Assembly (NCBI GenBank): GCA_041739525.1
Contig: JBGSNQ010000181.1
Span: 52,553 to 116,552 of the forward strand
Length of the DNA: 64,000 nucleotides
Reading direction: 5' to 3'
DNA from: DATJGR01 sp041739525
GTDB taxonomy: Bacteria; Pseudomonadota; Gammaproteobacteria; Pseudomonadales; Azotimanducaceae
The position numbers were made by a program, and so were the translations under genes. The notes below the pieces were generated by a model. The model saw only the letters and a list, made by a program, of their open reading frames with translations, made no database searches and was not told the origin of the DNA. This document shows, in pieces, positions 51,563 through 60,176 of the stretch. Position 1 is the stretch's first letter. Each line of letters opens with the position of its first letter.

Positions 51563-53431
51563 TCAGCCGAGATCGTTCACGGCGCGGTGAGCTGCATCGA
51601 TTGCCGAATAGACGTAGGCCTTACCCTGCGCGTCCGAGCATGCGATCGACACTGCGCCGAAAGGTTTGCGCGCGCGAACCCAGAACGGCGGTGCGACTTT
51701 GGGCGACTGATCGAACAACTCGTTGTATTCACGCGCGTAACCGTGAGGCCAGCGGTTGATGGTCAAACCGACGATGTCGCGCGCCGGATCGAAGCCGTAG
51801 CTGCTCAACATGTCCGTCAGCTGGCGGCGCGTCTCACGCTCCATCTCTTCGAAGTTGGTGCCGAGCAACTGGTATCGTCCGGCGCGGAACTGATCGACGT
51901 CGCGGCTGCCGTCACCTGGCACGGGCGCACGCGACATGTGCACCACAATGGGATCGTCAGGTGATCGCGGGAACTGATAGGCACCGAGCGATACGGGGAA
52001 GTCGAGCATGCCGGACGCGTAGTAGCCGGTCGGGTTGTAGAAGCGTGCGACGCCGGCCGCCGCGAACGACTTCCAGTTGCGCAGCACCACGTTCGTATAC
52101 ACCAATGGTGTTCGCACCGCTTCGGCGAGAGCGCTGCGCTGTTCCTCCGCCAGTTCCGGCAGCAGATAGGGAATCATCGCGTTGTAGCAGGCGAGCACGC
52201 ATTTGTGCCCGCGCACTCGCTCGAGCAGCCCGCCGCGCGCATACGTCACGGTTACTCCCGCGTCGTCCGGTTGCACGCGCAGTGCGGTGCTGTTGAGGCG
52301 GATGCGTACCGGCGAAGCGGCCTCGTCTAGACGTGCGTAGTCGAAGCGCGCGGTCACGACGTCTTCCATCGTGCTGCCGGAAGCGACGGACGGAATCAGC
52401 TTGCGCACGAGCAACCGTGCAACGCTGGCATTACCGTCGGGGAAGTGAAATATGTACGGCTCCTCTTCCGGATACGGATCGTCGACGGCATCGAATGGCA
52501 GGCCGGTGAACCCGGGCTGTCCCAACCGATAGCCTTCGAGCGCCGACAGCGCGTCGTAGTTGAGACCCCAGAACGGATTGGGAATGTTCTTCAGCAGCGT
52601 GACCGTTTCGTCGCCGACGCCGATCGTTTTGCGCAGGTAATTCTCGTACGACGTTCGCCTCAGCAGATCGAGGCGCTCGCTGGTAGTGCGGCCGGGCAGG
52701 AAGTCGGTATCCGAGAAGAGCCGCGCAAGATCCGCCTTGCCTTGTGGCGTGAACGGCAATTCGTCGAGTGCAGCCGCGGTTGGTGTGCCTTCGGAAAACT
52801 GATCCTTCACGACCACGTTGCGCGTGAATGGCCCCGACGCAAAATGAATGCCGCGCGACACACCGTGTCTGCTATAGAACTTCTGGTCGTATGCCTGATA
52901 GAACTTCTGCACGTCGACGCCGAGCGTCACCAGCATCGCCTTGGCGACGGTGCTGTAGTGCGCCGGACCATCGATCGACTGACTACCGCCGTAGCCGATC
53001 AAAGGTCGACCGGGGCCGTCGAACTCGTTGCGTTTTGCATGGCCGCCGAAGTCGTCGTGTGCGTCTAACAACAGAACCCGGGCGCGCGGATTCTTCTCGC
53101 GAAAATAGAACGCGGCCGCGAGGCCGGATATTCCGGCGCCAACGACGATCAGGTCGTAGTCGCCATCGATGATCGGTGAGTTGGTTGTGAACTGCTTGTG
53201 CTCGCGCGCGAGTGCATGTGCCGCTTCGAACGAGCCGACGTGACTGCCGCGCAGCCCCGTCAGCGCCGGCGGGTAATAGGCACTTTGTGCGTTCTGTTGA
53301 GCGAGCACCGGTCCCGCCGCGAGCGTTGCCGAACCGATCAGCACGCCGTTCAGAAAGTCGCGGCGCGAGATCGACGCCGACATGCCTAGGTCTTTGTCGT
53401 CGTCGTGCACGCTCATGTCTTTGGTTCCCAT
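51563..53431 (-). CDS. Tat-exported FAD-dependent oxidoreductase, spermidine dehydrogenase-like
   Basis: Probable periplasmic flavoenzyme. It has 622 residues. A twin-arginine signal, SRRDFLNGVLIG (Arg23-Arg24), precedes a mature chain with the FAD-binding motif VVGAGISGLAAAF (97-102 for GAGISG). Length, Tat signal and overall layout resemble Pseudomonas SpdH (spermidine dehydrogenase). The neighbouring genes for polyamine uptake and catabolism strengthen that reading. It is divergent from the potF-like gene across 144 bp. The substrate is inferred, not proven. Confidence 0.82.
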   Translation of the reverse strand: MGTKDMSVHDDDKDLGMSASISRRDFLNGVLIGSATLAAGPVLAQQNAQSAYYPPALTGLRGSHVGSFEAAHALAREHKQFTTNSPIIDGDYDLIVVGAGISGLAAAFYFREKNPRARVLLLDAHDDFGGHAKRNEFDGPGRPLIGYGGSQSIDGPAHYSTVAKAMLVTLGVDVQKFYQAYDQKFYSRHGVSRGIHFASGPFTRNVVVKDQFSEGTPTAAALDELPFTPQGKADLARLFSDTDFLPGRTTSERLDLLRRTSYENYLRKTIGVGDETVTLLKNIPNPFWGLNYDALSALEGYRLGQPGFTGLPFDAVDDPYPEEEPYIFHFPDGNASVARLLVRKLIPSVASGSTMEDVVTARFDYARLDEAASPVRIRLNSTALRVQPDDAGVTVTYARGGLLERVRGHKCVLACYNAMIPYLLPELAEEQRSALAEAVRTPLVYTNVVLRNWKSFAAAGVARFYNPTGYYASGMLDFPVSLGAYQFPRSPDDPIVVHMSRAPVPGDGSRDVDQFRAGRYQLLGTNFEEMERETRRQLTDMLSSYGFDPARDIVGLTINRWPHGYAREYNELFDQSPKVAPPFWVRARKPFGAVSIACSDAQGKAYVYSAIDAAHRAVNDLG

Positions 53432-53575
53432 AAGACGCTAAGATCCGGCCACAGCGCACACAGCACGAATGACCGACGGTGCGCGATAGTGCCTGATCGT
53501 TAGTGGCTTGCCCACATCGGTCTGACACGCGACGAGCCGATTCTAAGGAGCACATTCATAGAAGCCTTGCGCCCC

Positions 53576-54664
53576 ATGCGACGCCGGTCCGTCTTCCGAA
53601 GCGTCCTGATTGCGGCATCGCTTGTCGCACTTCCCTTGTTCGCAGCCACCGGCGACGTCGTCAACATCTTCAGTTGGACCAACTACATCGACGCGAAAGC
53701 GATTCCGTCGTTCGAAGAGAAGACGGGCATCAAGGTCGTGTACGACCTCATGGATTCCAACGACGTGCTCGAAGGCAAGTTGCTCGCTGGAAAATCCGGT
53801 TACGACGTAGTGGTGCCGTCGGCGAGTTTCTTCGGCATGCAGGTGAAGGGCGGCCTCTATCAGCCGATACCGAAAGCGAAGCTTACGAACTACGGCAACC
53901 TCGATCCGTTGTTGCTGAAACAACTCGATCTGTTCGATCCAGGCAACGTGTACGGCGTGCCTTATATGTGGGGCACCACGGGCGTCGCCTTCAACGTCGA
54001 CGCGATCAAGGCACGCATGCCCGACGCGCCCGTCGACAGTTGGAGAATGGTGTTCGATCCGGCGGTCGTATCGAAGTTCAAAGACTGCGGAGTGGCGATG
54101 GTCGATGCTGGTGACGACGTAATTCAGTCCGCGCTGATTTACCTGGGCCACGATCCGAACTCCGAGTCGCCAGCGGACCTGAGGGAAGCGATCGACGTCA
54201 TCACCAGGGTTCAGCCGTACCTGCGCTACTTCCACTCGACCAGTTACATCGACGATCTCGCCAACGGCGAGATCTGTCTTGCGCTTGGCTACTCGGGCGA
54301 CGTGTTTCAGGCAGTGCGCAACGCGCGTTCAAACGTGAAGATCGATTATCGAATTCCGGAGGAAGGCGCGATCGTATGGATCGACGTCATGGCGATCCCG
54401 AAGGACGCGCCGCATCCCGACGCAGCCGCGAAGTGGATCGACCACATTCTCGATCCGGCAGTGGTCGCCGGAATTTCCAATGCAATCATGTACGCCAATC
54501 CCAACAAGGCCTCCCGACCCCTGCTCGATCCGGCGCTGCGCGACAACCCCATCATCTATCCCCCGGCCGACGTGATGGCTCGATTGGTCGCGATCAGCCC
54601 CAAATCGGAGCGCTACGTACGGATGCGCAATCGGGCATGGACGCAAGCCAAAGCGGGCGATTAA
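53576..54664 (+). CDS. Polyamine ABC transporter periplasmic binding protein (PotF/SpuD family)
   Basis: Captures putrescine or spermidine in the periplasm for the transporter encoded next. From the ATG at 53576 it has 362 residues with a signal peptide (about 1-24, RSVLIAASLVALPLFA). A TTG at 53567 is an alternative; an AAGGAG at 53545-53550 is too far from either start to decide. The mature start VVNIFSWTNYIDAKAIPSFEEKTGIKV (shortened here as VVNIFSWTNYI) and WGTTGVAFNVDAI are PotF hallmarks. It overlaps potG by 28 bp. Confidence 0.92.
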   Translation: MRRRSVFRSVLIAASLVALPLFAATGDVVNIFSWTNYIDAKAIPSFEEKTGIKVVYDLMDSNDVLEGKLLAGKSGYDVVVPSASFFGMQVKGGLYQPIPKAKLTNYGNLDPLLLKQLDLFDPGNVYGVPYMWGTTGVAFNVDAIKARMPDAPVDSWRMVFDPAVVSKFKDCGVAMVDAGDDVIQSALIYLGHDPNSESPADLREAIDVITRVQPYLRYFHSTSYIDDLANGEICLALGYSGDVFQAVRNARSNVKIDYRIPEEGAIVWIDVMAIPKDAPHPDAAAKWIDHILDPAVVAGISNAIMYANPNKASRPLLDPALRDNPIIYPPADVMARLVAISPKSERYVRMRNRAWTQAKAGD

Positions 54665-55758
54665 CCGCCGAACCGCTGGTTCGATTCGATCGCGTCAGCA
54701 AGCGCTTTGGCGAAGTCGTCGCCGTGGACGACGTTTCGCTGGATGTTGCGGAAGGCGAGTGCTTCGCACTGCTCGGCGGATCCGGCAGCGGCAAGACGAC
54801 ATTGCTGCGCCTGCTGGCCGGCTTCGAGCGACCGACATCCGGCAAGCTCTTCATCGGCGGTGAAGACGTCACCGGAGTGCCACCGCACCGGCGGCCGGTG
54901 AACATGATGTTCCAGTCGTACGCGCTGTTTCCGCACATGAACGTCGAGCGCAATGTCGGATTCGGCCTGCGCCAGGAAGGCATACCCAAACCGGAGATCC
55001 GTGAGCGCGTAGTAGCGGCCCTGAAGCTGGTAGAGATGGAAAGTCTGATCAATCGCCGTCCGGATCAACTATCGGGTGGCCAGCGGCAGCGAGTGGCGCT
55101 GGCGCGTGCTCTGGTCAAACGCCCCCGAGTGCTGCTGTTGGACGAGCCGCTCGCGGCGCTCGACAAACGGTTGCGCGAGCAGACTCAGTTCGAACTGATG
55201 CGGATTCAGGACGAAGTAGGCGTAACGTTCATCGTGGTGACGCACGATCAGGAAGAGGCGATGACGCTGGCGACACGCATTGGCGTGATGAATGCAGGCA
55301 AAATCGTGCAGACCGGTTCGCCGCGGGAAATCTACGAGGCGCCCGCGAATCGGTTTGTCGCAGACTTTGTTGGATCCGTTAACCTCTTCGAGGGCCGCGT
55401 TGCGGAACAGTCGAACGGCACGGTCACGCTCGATTGCGCAGACGTGCCAGGTGGAGTGAAGGTGCATCACGAGCACACACTCGAGGTCGGCTCCGAATGC
55501 GCGGTGGCGCTGCGACCCGAAAAGCTGCATATCTGGCAGGTCGATCCGGGTGACGACGCCGTGAATCGCGTGCACGGCGTCGTCGCCGAAATCGGCTACC
55601 TTGGGGCTTCATGCATCTTCCGAATTCGCACCGACGCCGGCCGCATGATTCAAGTCATGCAGCCGAACCAGGCGCGCGACTTATCGCTCGCCTATCAATG
55701 GGACGAGCCGGTGTGGGTGTCCTGGGCGCCGGAAAGCGGAGTGCTGATCGTTGGCTGA
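54637..55758 (+). CDS. Polyamine ABC transporter ATPase (PotG family)
   Basis: Cytoplasmic ATPase powering polyamine import. It has 373 residues from the ATG at 54637. Walker A GGSGSGKT at 47-54, signature LSGGQRQRVALARAL, Walker B VLLLDEPLAALD and switch His in VVTHDQEEAM are all intact. A C-terminal TOBE domain follows from about residue 280. The open frame upstream to 54376 overlaps potF and is rejected. Its stop overlaps the TTG of potH. Confidence 0.94.
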   Translation: MDASQSGRLTAEPLVRFDRVSKRFGEVVAVDDVSLDVAEGECFALLGGSGSGKTTLLRLLAGFERPTSGKLFIGGEDVTGVPPHRRPVNMMFQSYALFPHMNVERNVGFGLRQEGIPKPEIRERVVAALKLVEMESLINRRPDQLSGGQRQRVALARALVKRPRVLLLDEPLAALDKRLREQTQFELMRIQDEVGVTFIVVTHDQEEAMTLATRIGVMNAGKIVQTGSPREIYEAPANRFVADFVGSVNLFEGRVAEQSNGTVTLDCADVPGGVKVHHEHTLEVGSECAVALRPEKLHIWQVDPGDDAVNRVHGVVAEIGYLGASCIFRIRTDAGRMIQVMQPNQARDLSLAYQWDEPVWVSWAPESGVLIVG

Positions 55759-56647
55759 CGTTTCCGGTGGCGGATGGGGTCGACGCCTTGTCATCGGCGT
55801 GCCGTATCTGTGGCTGGCGCTTTTCTTTTTCGTGCCGTTCATTCTCGTTCTGAAGATCTCGTTCTCCGAGCCGATACTGGCGCAGCCACCCTACGGGCCA
55901 CTGTGGGCGACCGACGCAAACGGGCAAACAGAGGTGACAGCGACCACCGAGAACTTTGCGTTTCTCGTCGAGGATCCGTTCTACAAAGACGCCTACTTCA
56001 AGGCCGTAAAAACGGCTTTCTTCGCCACGTTGATGGCGCTGCTCATCGGTTATCCGATGGCGTACGGCATCGCGCGCGCATCGCCGAAATGGCGCAACAC
56101 GATGCTGATGCTCGTCGTGTTGCCGTTCTGGACCTCGTTTCTGATACGGGTGTACTCGTGGAAAGTGCTATTGCAGGGGTCCGGCCCGATCAACGCGCTG
56201 CTGATGTATTTCGGCGTCATCGATGAGCCGATGCAGATCCTGTACACCGACGTCGCGATCTATATCGGCATCGTCTACTCGTATCTGCCGTTCATGGTAT
56301 TGCCGCTCTACGCTGCAATCGAACGGCTCGACCTCACGCTGAACGAGGCGGCGGCCGACCTCGGCGCACCGCCGTGGCGTGTGTTCATGGCGGTGACGTT
56401 GCCGCTGTCGCTGCCGGGCATCGTGGCTGGATGCGGACTCGTTTTCATTCCGGCGGTTGGTGAGTTCGTCATACCGGAAATGCTCGGCGGGCCGGATGCG
56501 GCGATGATCGGGCGCGTGTTGTGGAACGAGTTCTTCGCCAATCGCGACTGGCCGGTAGCGAGCGCCGTCGCTGTCGCGATGCTCATGTTCCTGGTCGTGC
56601 CGATCATGTTGTTTCAACGCTATGAAGCGCGAGCGGACGTCCGATGA
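55751..56647 (+). CDS. Polyamine ABC transporter permease (PotH family)
   Basis: Inner-membrane channel subunit. It has 298 residues from a TTG at 55751 that overlaps the potG stop; about six membrane helices. The EAA loop that docks with the ATPase reads EAAADLGAPPWRVFMAVTLP. A periplasmic insertion after the first helix (about 45-75) is typical of PotH. The stop overlaps potI by 4 bp. Confidence 0.93.
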   Translation: MADVSGGGWGRRLVIGVPYLWLALFFFVPFILVLKISFSEPILAQPPYGPLWATDANGQTEVTATTENFAFLVEDPFYKDAYFKAVKTAFFATLMALLIGYPMAYGIARASPKWRNTMLMLVVLPFWTSFLIRVYSWKVLLQGSGPINALLMYFGVIDEPMQILYTDVAIYIGIVYSYLPFMVLPLYAAIERLDLTLNEAAADLGAPPWRVFMAVTLPLSLPGIVAGCGLVFIPAVGEFVIPEMLGGPDAAMIGRVLWNEFFANRDWPVASAVAVAMLMFLVVPIMLFQRYEARADVR

Positions 56648-57444
56648 AGGTGCGCCTGTATACGGTCGTCTCGCTCGGGTTTGCGTTCCTGTATCTGCCG
56701 ATCGTCGCCCTCGTCGTGTATTCGTTCAACGCGAGTCCTCGAGTCACCGTGTGGCAAGGGTTCTCTACGCACTGGTACGCGGCGTTGCTGGAGAACCAAC
56801 AGATCATCGATGCCACGCTACTCAGCCTGCGCATTGCGGCAATGAATGCGACCGGCGCGGTGATTCTCGGCACGCTCGCGGCATTTACCATGGTTCGCTA
56901 CACGAGATTCCGCGGCCGCACGTTGTTCACTGGACTGGTCGCCGCGCCGCTCGTGATGCCCGAAGTCATCACCGGTCTTTCGCTACTGCTGTTGTTCGTG
57001 GCATCCGAGTCGCTGTTCGGATGGCCGTCGGAACGTGGTACCACCACCATCACGATCGCGCATATCACGTTCTCGCTCGCGTTCGTTGCCGTGCTCGTGC
57101 AGGCGCGGCTCTCCACGTTCGACCGATCGCTCGAAGAAGCAGCGCTCGATCTCGGCGCGCCGCCGTGGAAGGTGTATTTCGTCATCACGTTACCGCTGAT
57201 TGCACCTGCCCTGATCAGCGGCTGGCTGCTCGCTTTCACGATGTCGTTGGACGATCTGGTGATTTCGAGTTTCATTTCCGGTCCGGGATCGTGCGCGTCG
57301 CCGATGGTGGTGTTCTCGATGGTGAGACGCGGCCTGTCGCCGGAAATCAATGCACTCGCAACACTGTTCATCGCTGCGATCGGCATCGGCATTATTGCGT
57401 CGGTGTCGATTGCACGCAGAGGCTTTGGACCTCGTACGAGCTGA
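56644..57444 (+). CDS. Polyamine ABC transporter permease (PotI family)
   Basis: Second permease subunit, paired with PotH. It has 266 residues and about six membrane helices, beginning YTVVSLGFAFLYLPIVALVV, with the FNASP segment and the EAA loop EAALDLGAPPWKVYFVITLP. The segment MSLDDLVISSFISGPG matches the PotI/PotC consensus. It ends 4 bp from the convergent puuB-like gene. Confidence 0.93.
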   Translation: MKVRLYTVVSLGFAFLYLPIVALVVYSFNASPRVTVWQGFSTHWYAALLENQQIIDATLLSLRIAAMNATGAVILGTLAAFTMVRYTRFRGRTLFTGLVAAPLVMPEVITGLSLLLLFVASESLFGWPSERGTTTITIAHITFSLAFVAVLVQARLSTFDRSLEEAALDLGAPPWKVYFVITLPLIAPALISGWLLAFTMSLDDLVISSFISGPGSCASPMVVFSMVRRGLSPEINALATLFIAAIGIGIIASVSIARRGFGPRTS

Positions 57445-57448
57445 GCGG

Positions 57449-58720
57449 TCAGATGCGGTCGCGCGCCGCGAAATACAGCATTCCCGCAACCATACCGGGC
57501 CAGCGCAGCCAACGCCCGCCGGGGAACGGCCGCGTGGGAATTGTCGCGAATGCGTCGAAGCGCGATGAGTCATCGTGCAGCATCTCCGCGATCAGTTGTC
57601 CCGCGAGATGCGCTAGCCCCACGCCTTGCCCCGAGTATCCGTGTGCGAAGTGCACGTGGTCGCTCAGGTGTCCGAAGTGCGGCATTCGGTTCAACGTGAT
57701 CGCGAGCGTTCCACCCCACGCGTAGTCGATCCTGGCGCGTTCGAGCTGCGGGTAGATCTTCAGCATGTAGGGCCGCACGAAGCCTGCGATGTCGCGCGGA
57801 AATCCGGTGCGATAGTTTTCGCCGCCGCCGAACAACAGGCGGCGATCGGGCGTCATTCGAAAGTAGTTGATCACGAAGCGTGAGTCGCCCACTGCGACGC
57901 GCCGCGGATTGATCTCGTTGGCGAGCTGCTCGTCCAACGGTTCCGTGGCGATGATGAAGTTGTTGATCGGCATCATCCGTCCGGCGAGCTTGGGCGCGAG
58001 ATTGCCGAGATGACCATTTGCGGCGAGTACCAGGTGATCCGCCGTGACGTTGCCGGCGGTCGTTTGCACCGCCACGGCGCCGCGATCCATGAATCCCGTT
58101 GCAAGTGTGTTCTCGTAGATTCTGACGCCGAGTTCGAGACAACGCCGCGCCACGCCCAAGGCAAGATTCAACGGATGCAAGTGCGCGGCGTCCCAGTCGA
58201 CGTAGCCGCCGAAGTACACGTCAGTACCCAATAGCTCGCGTGCTCGCTTCGCATCGATCTTCTCCAGTCCCTGACGGCCATACTGTGTCGCAAGCCTATC
58301 GGCCAACGCATGGTATTCGGCGACGTAGCGCGGTTTGTGTGCAACGCTGGCAATACCGGAAGTCAGATCACAGTCGATCGCGAGTTCGTTGATCAGCCGT
58401 TTCACGAGGTGCTTGGCGGCCTCCCCGAGTTCCCATAGGCGTCGCGCCTCCAACTTGCCGGCGCGCGCTTCCAGCCAATCCACGTCCTTGCGCTGTCCGC
58501 CGTAGAGCTGCCCGCCATTGCGCCCCGATGCGCCCCAGCCGATACGTTGGGACTCGAGAATCACGACATTCGACCCGCGCTCCGCGAGGTGCAGCGCCGT
58601 GGACAGCCCCGTGAATCCCGCACCGATGACGCAGACATCCGCTCGAATCGATTGCGCGCCCAAGGTCGGCTGTTCAGGCAGCGGCGTGGAAGTTGCCGCG
58701 TAGTAGGACTTCGGATACAT
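57449..58720 (-). CDS. FAD-dependent amine oxidoreductase, gamma-glutamylputrescine oxidase-like (PuuB)
   Basis: Probably oxidises gamma-glutamylputrescine to the aldehyde in the Puu pathway. It has 423 residues of the DAO family. FAD motif GAGFTGLSTALHLAERG is near residue 33, then GWGASGRNGGQLYGGQR, typical of PuuB-like enzymes, and the C-terminal FAD segment HGYSGQGVGLAHLAGQLIAE. It is divergent from the puuA-like gene across 110 bp. Specific substrate depends on context. Confidence 0.87.
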   Translation of the reverse strand: MYPKSYYAATSTPLPEQPTLGAQSIRADVCVIGAGFTGLSTALHLAERGSNVVILESQRIGWGASGRNGGQLYGGQRKDVDWLEARAGKLEARRLWELGEAAKHLVKRLINELAIDCDLTSGIASVAHKPRYVAEYHALADRLATQYGRQGLEKIDAKRARELLGTDVYFGGYVDWDAAHLHPLNLALGVARRCLELGVRIYENTLATGFMDRGAVAVQTTAGNVTADHLVLAANGHLGNLAPKLAGRMMPINNFIIATEPLDEQLANEINPRRVAVGDSRFVINYFRMTPDRRLLFGGGENYRTGFPRDIAGFVRPYMLKIYPQLERARIDYAWGGTLAITLNRMPHFGHLSDHVHFAHGYSGQGVGLAHLAGQLIAEMLHDDSSRFDAFATIPTRPFPGGRWLRWPGMVAGMLYFAARDRI

Positions 58721-58771
58721 CGAAAATTCGTTACTGATTTCGCAATGCGCGCAGTGTTGGCGTGAGCCACG

Positions 58772-58800
58772 TTGGGGTCAATGCCGTTCCGCTGTAGAAT
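58772..58800 (+). promoter_or_regulatory. Candidate promoter for the puuA-like/spuC-like pair
   Basis: TTGGGG (58772-58777), 17 bp, and TAGAAT (58795-58800) stand 30 bp before the puuA-like ATG. The -10 is good and the -35 weak, which would suit an activator- or repressor-controlled promoter between the divergent catabolic genes. Confidence 0.4.
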
Positions 58801-58830
58801 TGCGTCCCGTTTTGAATCCCGCCGTGAGTT

Positions 58831-60165
58831 ATGTCGAGTGATACCGAAAAGTGGCTGATTGAACACAAGATCGACGAAGTAGAGGCGATCGTTCCCGATA
58901 TCGCTGGTGTCGCGAGAGGCAAGTTCTTTCCTGCCGGCAAATTCCTCAAACACAACCTGCGCATTCCCGAATCGATCTTCATTCAGGGCGTCACGGGCGA
59001 CTATGGCGCCGTGGATGACGATCGATTCGACATCGACCGCGATCTTCTATTGGTGCCTGATTTCAACACGATGCGCTCCGTTCCATGGGCATCGGAACCG
59101 ACGGCGAGCGTCATCGTCGACTGCTATCGCCAGGGCATGGTGCCGCTCGAGCATGCGCCACGACAGGTACTGAAACGCATTCTCAAGATGTATGCCGACA
59201 AGGGCTGGAAGCCGATCATTGCGCCCGAGGTGGAGTTCTACCTCGTGCAGCAGAACAAGGATCCGGACTATCCACTCGAGGCACCGATTGGTCGGGCCGG
59301 CCGAAAAGAGGGTGCCGGCCGTTCGTACAGCATCGACGCAGTGAACGAATTCGATCCAATCATCGAAGACATCTACGACTATTGCGAAGCGATGGAAGTG
59401 GATGCGGACTCGCTGTCGCATGAAGACGGTGCTGGACAACTCGAGGTCAACTTCCTGCACGGCGACCCGCTGGAACTCGCCGACCAGGTGTTCCTCTTCA
59501 AGCGAATCGCGCGCGAAGCAGCATTGAAGCACGGCATCTATGCAACGTTCATGGCGAAGCCGATGGAAGGAGAGCCAGGCAGCGCGCTGCACTTGCACCA
59601 GAGCGTCGTCGATGCGAAGACGGGCCAGAACCTGTTCGTCTTGCCCGACGGAACGGACAGCCCGATGTTCCGCTCGTTCATCGGCGGGCTGCAGCGCTAC
59701 GTACCCGAGGCGTTGGTGATATTCGGACCGTACGTGAATTCGTACCGGCGCTTCACGCGACACCTCGCCGCACCGATCAACGTGCACTGGGGCTACGACA
59801 ACCGCACGGTGGGTTTGCGCGTGCCAAACGCCGATCCTGAAAACCGCCGCGTAGAGAATCGAATTCCCGGTGCGGACGTGAATCCGTATCTCGCCATAGC
59901 GACGTCGTTGGCGTGCGGCTACATGGGTATCGTCGAAGGCTTGACGCCTAGCGAAGCGACCGCGGGTAGCGCCTATCTTTCGGAGCAGGGATTTGCGCGC
60001 GACCTGTTCGCCGCACTCGACCTGATGGAAGCGTGCTCGCCGTTGCACGACATCCTCGGTCACGGATTCGTTGAGCTCTATTGCGCGATCAAGCGTGTCG
60101 AGCACGAGACGTACTTCCAGGTGATCAGCCCCTGGGAACGGGAACACCTGCTCCTGAACGTTTAA
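58831..60165 (+). CDS. Glutamine synthetase-family ligase, gamma-glutamylpolyamine synthetase-like (PuuA/SpuI)
   Basis: ATP-dependent ligase likely joining glutamate to putrescine or spermidine. It has 444 residues, shorter than true glutamine synthetase (about 470). The catalytic beta-grasp and GS core motifs are present: APEVEFYLV (metal Glu), GAGQLEVNFLHGDPL, GSALHLHQSV, PVNSYRR-like PYVNSYRRFT and NRRVENRIPGADVNPYLAIA. The adenylylation-site tyrosine segment of GlnA is not recognisable. It lies 11 bp before the aminotransferase. Confidence 0.87.
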   Translation: MSSDTEKWLIEHKIDEVEAIVPDIAGVARGKFFPAGKFLKHNLRIPESIFIQGVTGDYGAVDDDRFDIDRDLLLVPDFNTMRSVPWASEPTASVIVDCYRQGMVPLEHAPRQVLKRILKMYADKGWKPIIAPEVEFYLVQQNKDPDYPLEAPIGRAGRKEGAGRSYSIDAVNEFDPIIEDIYDYCEAMEVDADSLSHEDGAGQLEVNFLHGDPLELADQVFLFKRIAREAALKHGIYATFMAKPMEGEPGSALHLHQSVVDAKTGQNLFVLPDGTDSPMFRSFIGGLQRYVPEALVIFGPYVNSYRRFTRHLAAPINVHWGYDNRTVGLRVPNADPENRRVENRIPGADVNPYLAIATSLACGYMGIVEGLTPSEATAGSAYLSEQGFARDLFAALDLMEACSPLHDILGHGFVELYCAIKRVEHETYFQVISPWEREHLLLNV

Positions 60166-60176
60166 TCGGTGTCGCA

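Noticed and set aside
53554..53575. potF start placed just after the AAGGAG at 53545-53550
   Set aside because: No ATG, GTG or TTG in the potF frame lies at a workable distance from that site; the nearest options are the TTG at 53567 and the ATG at 53576.
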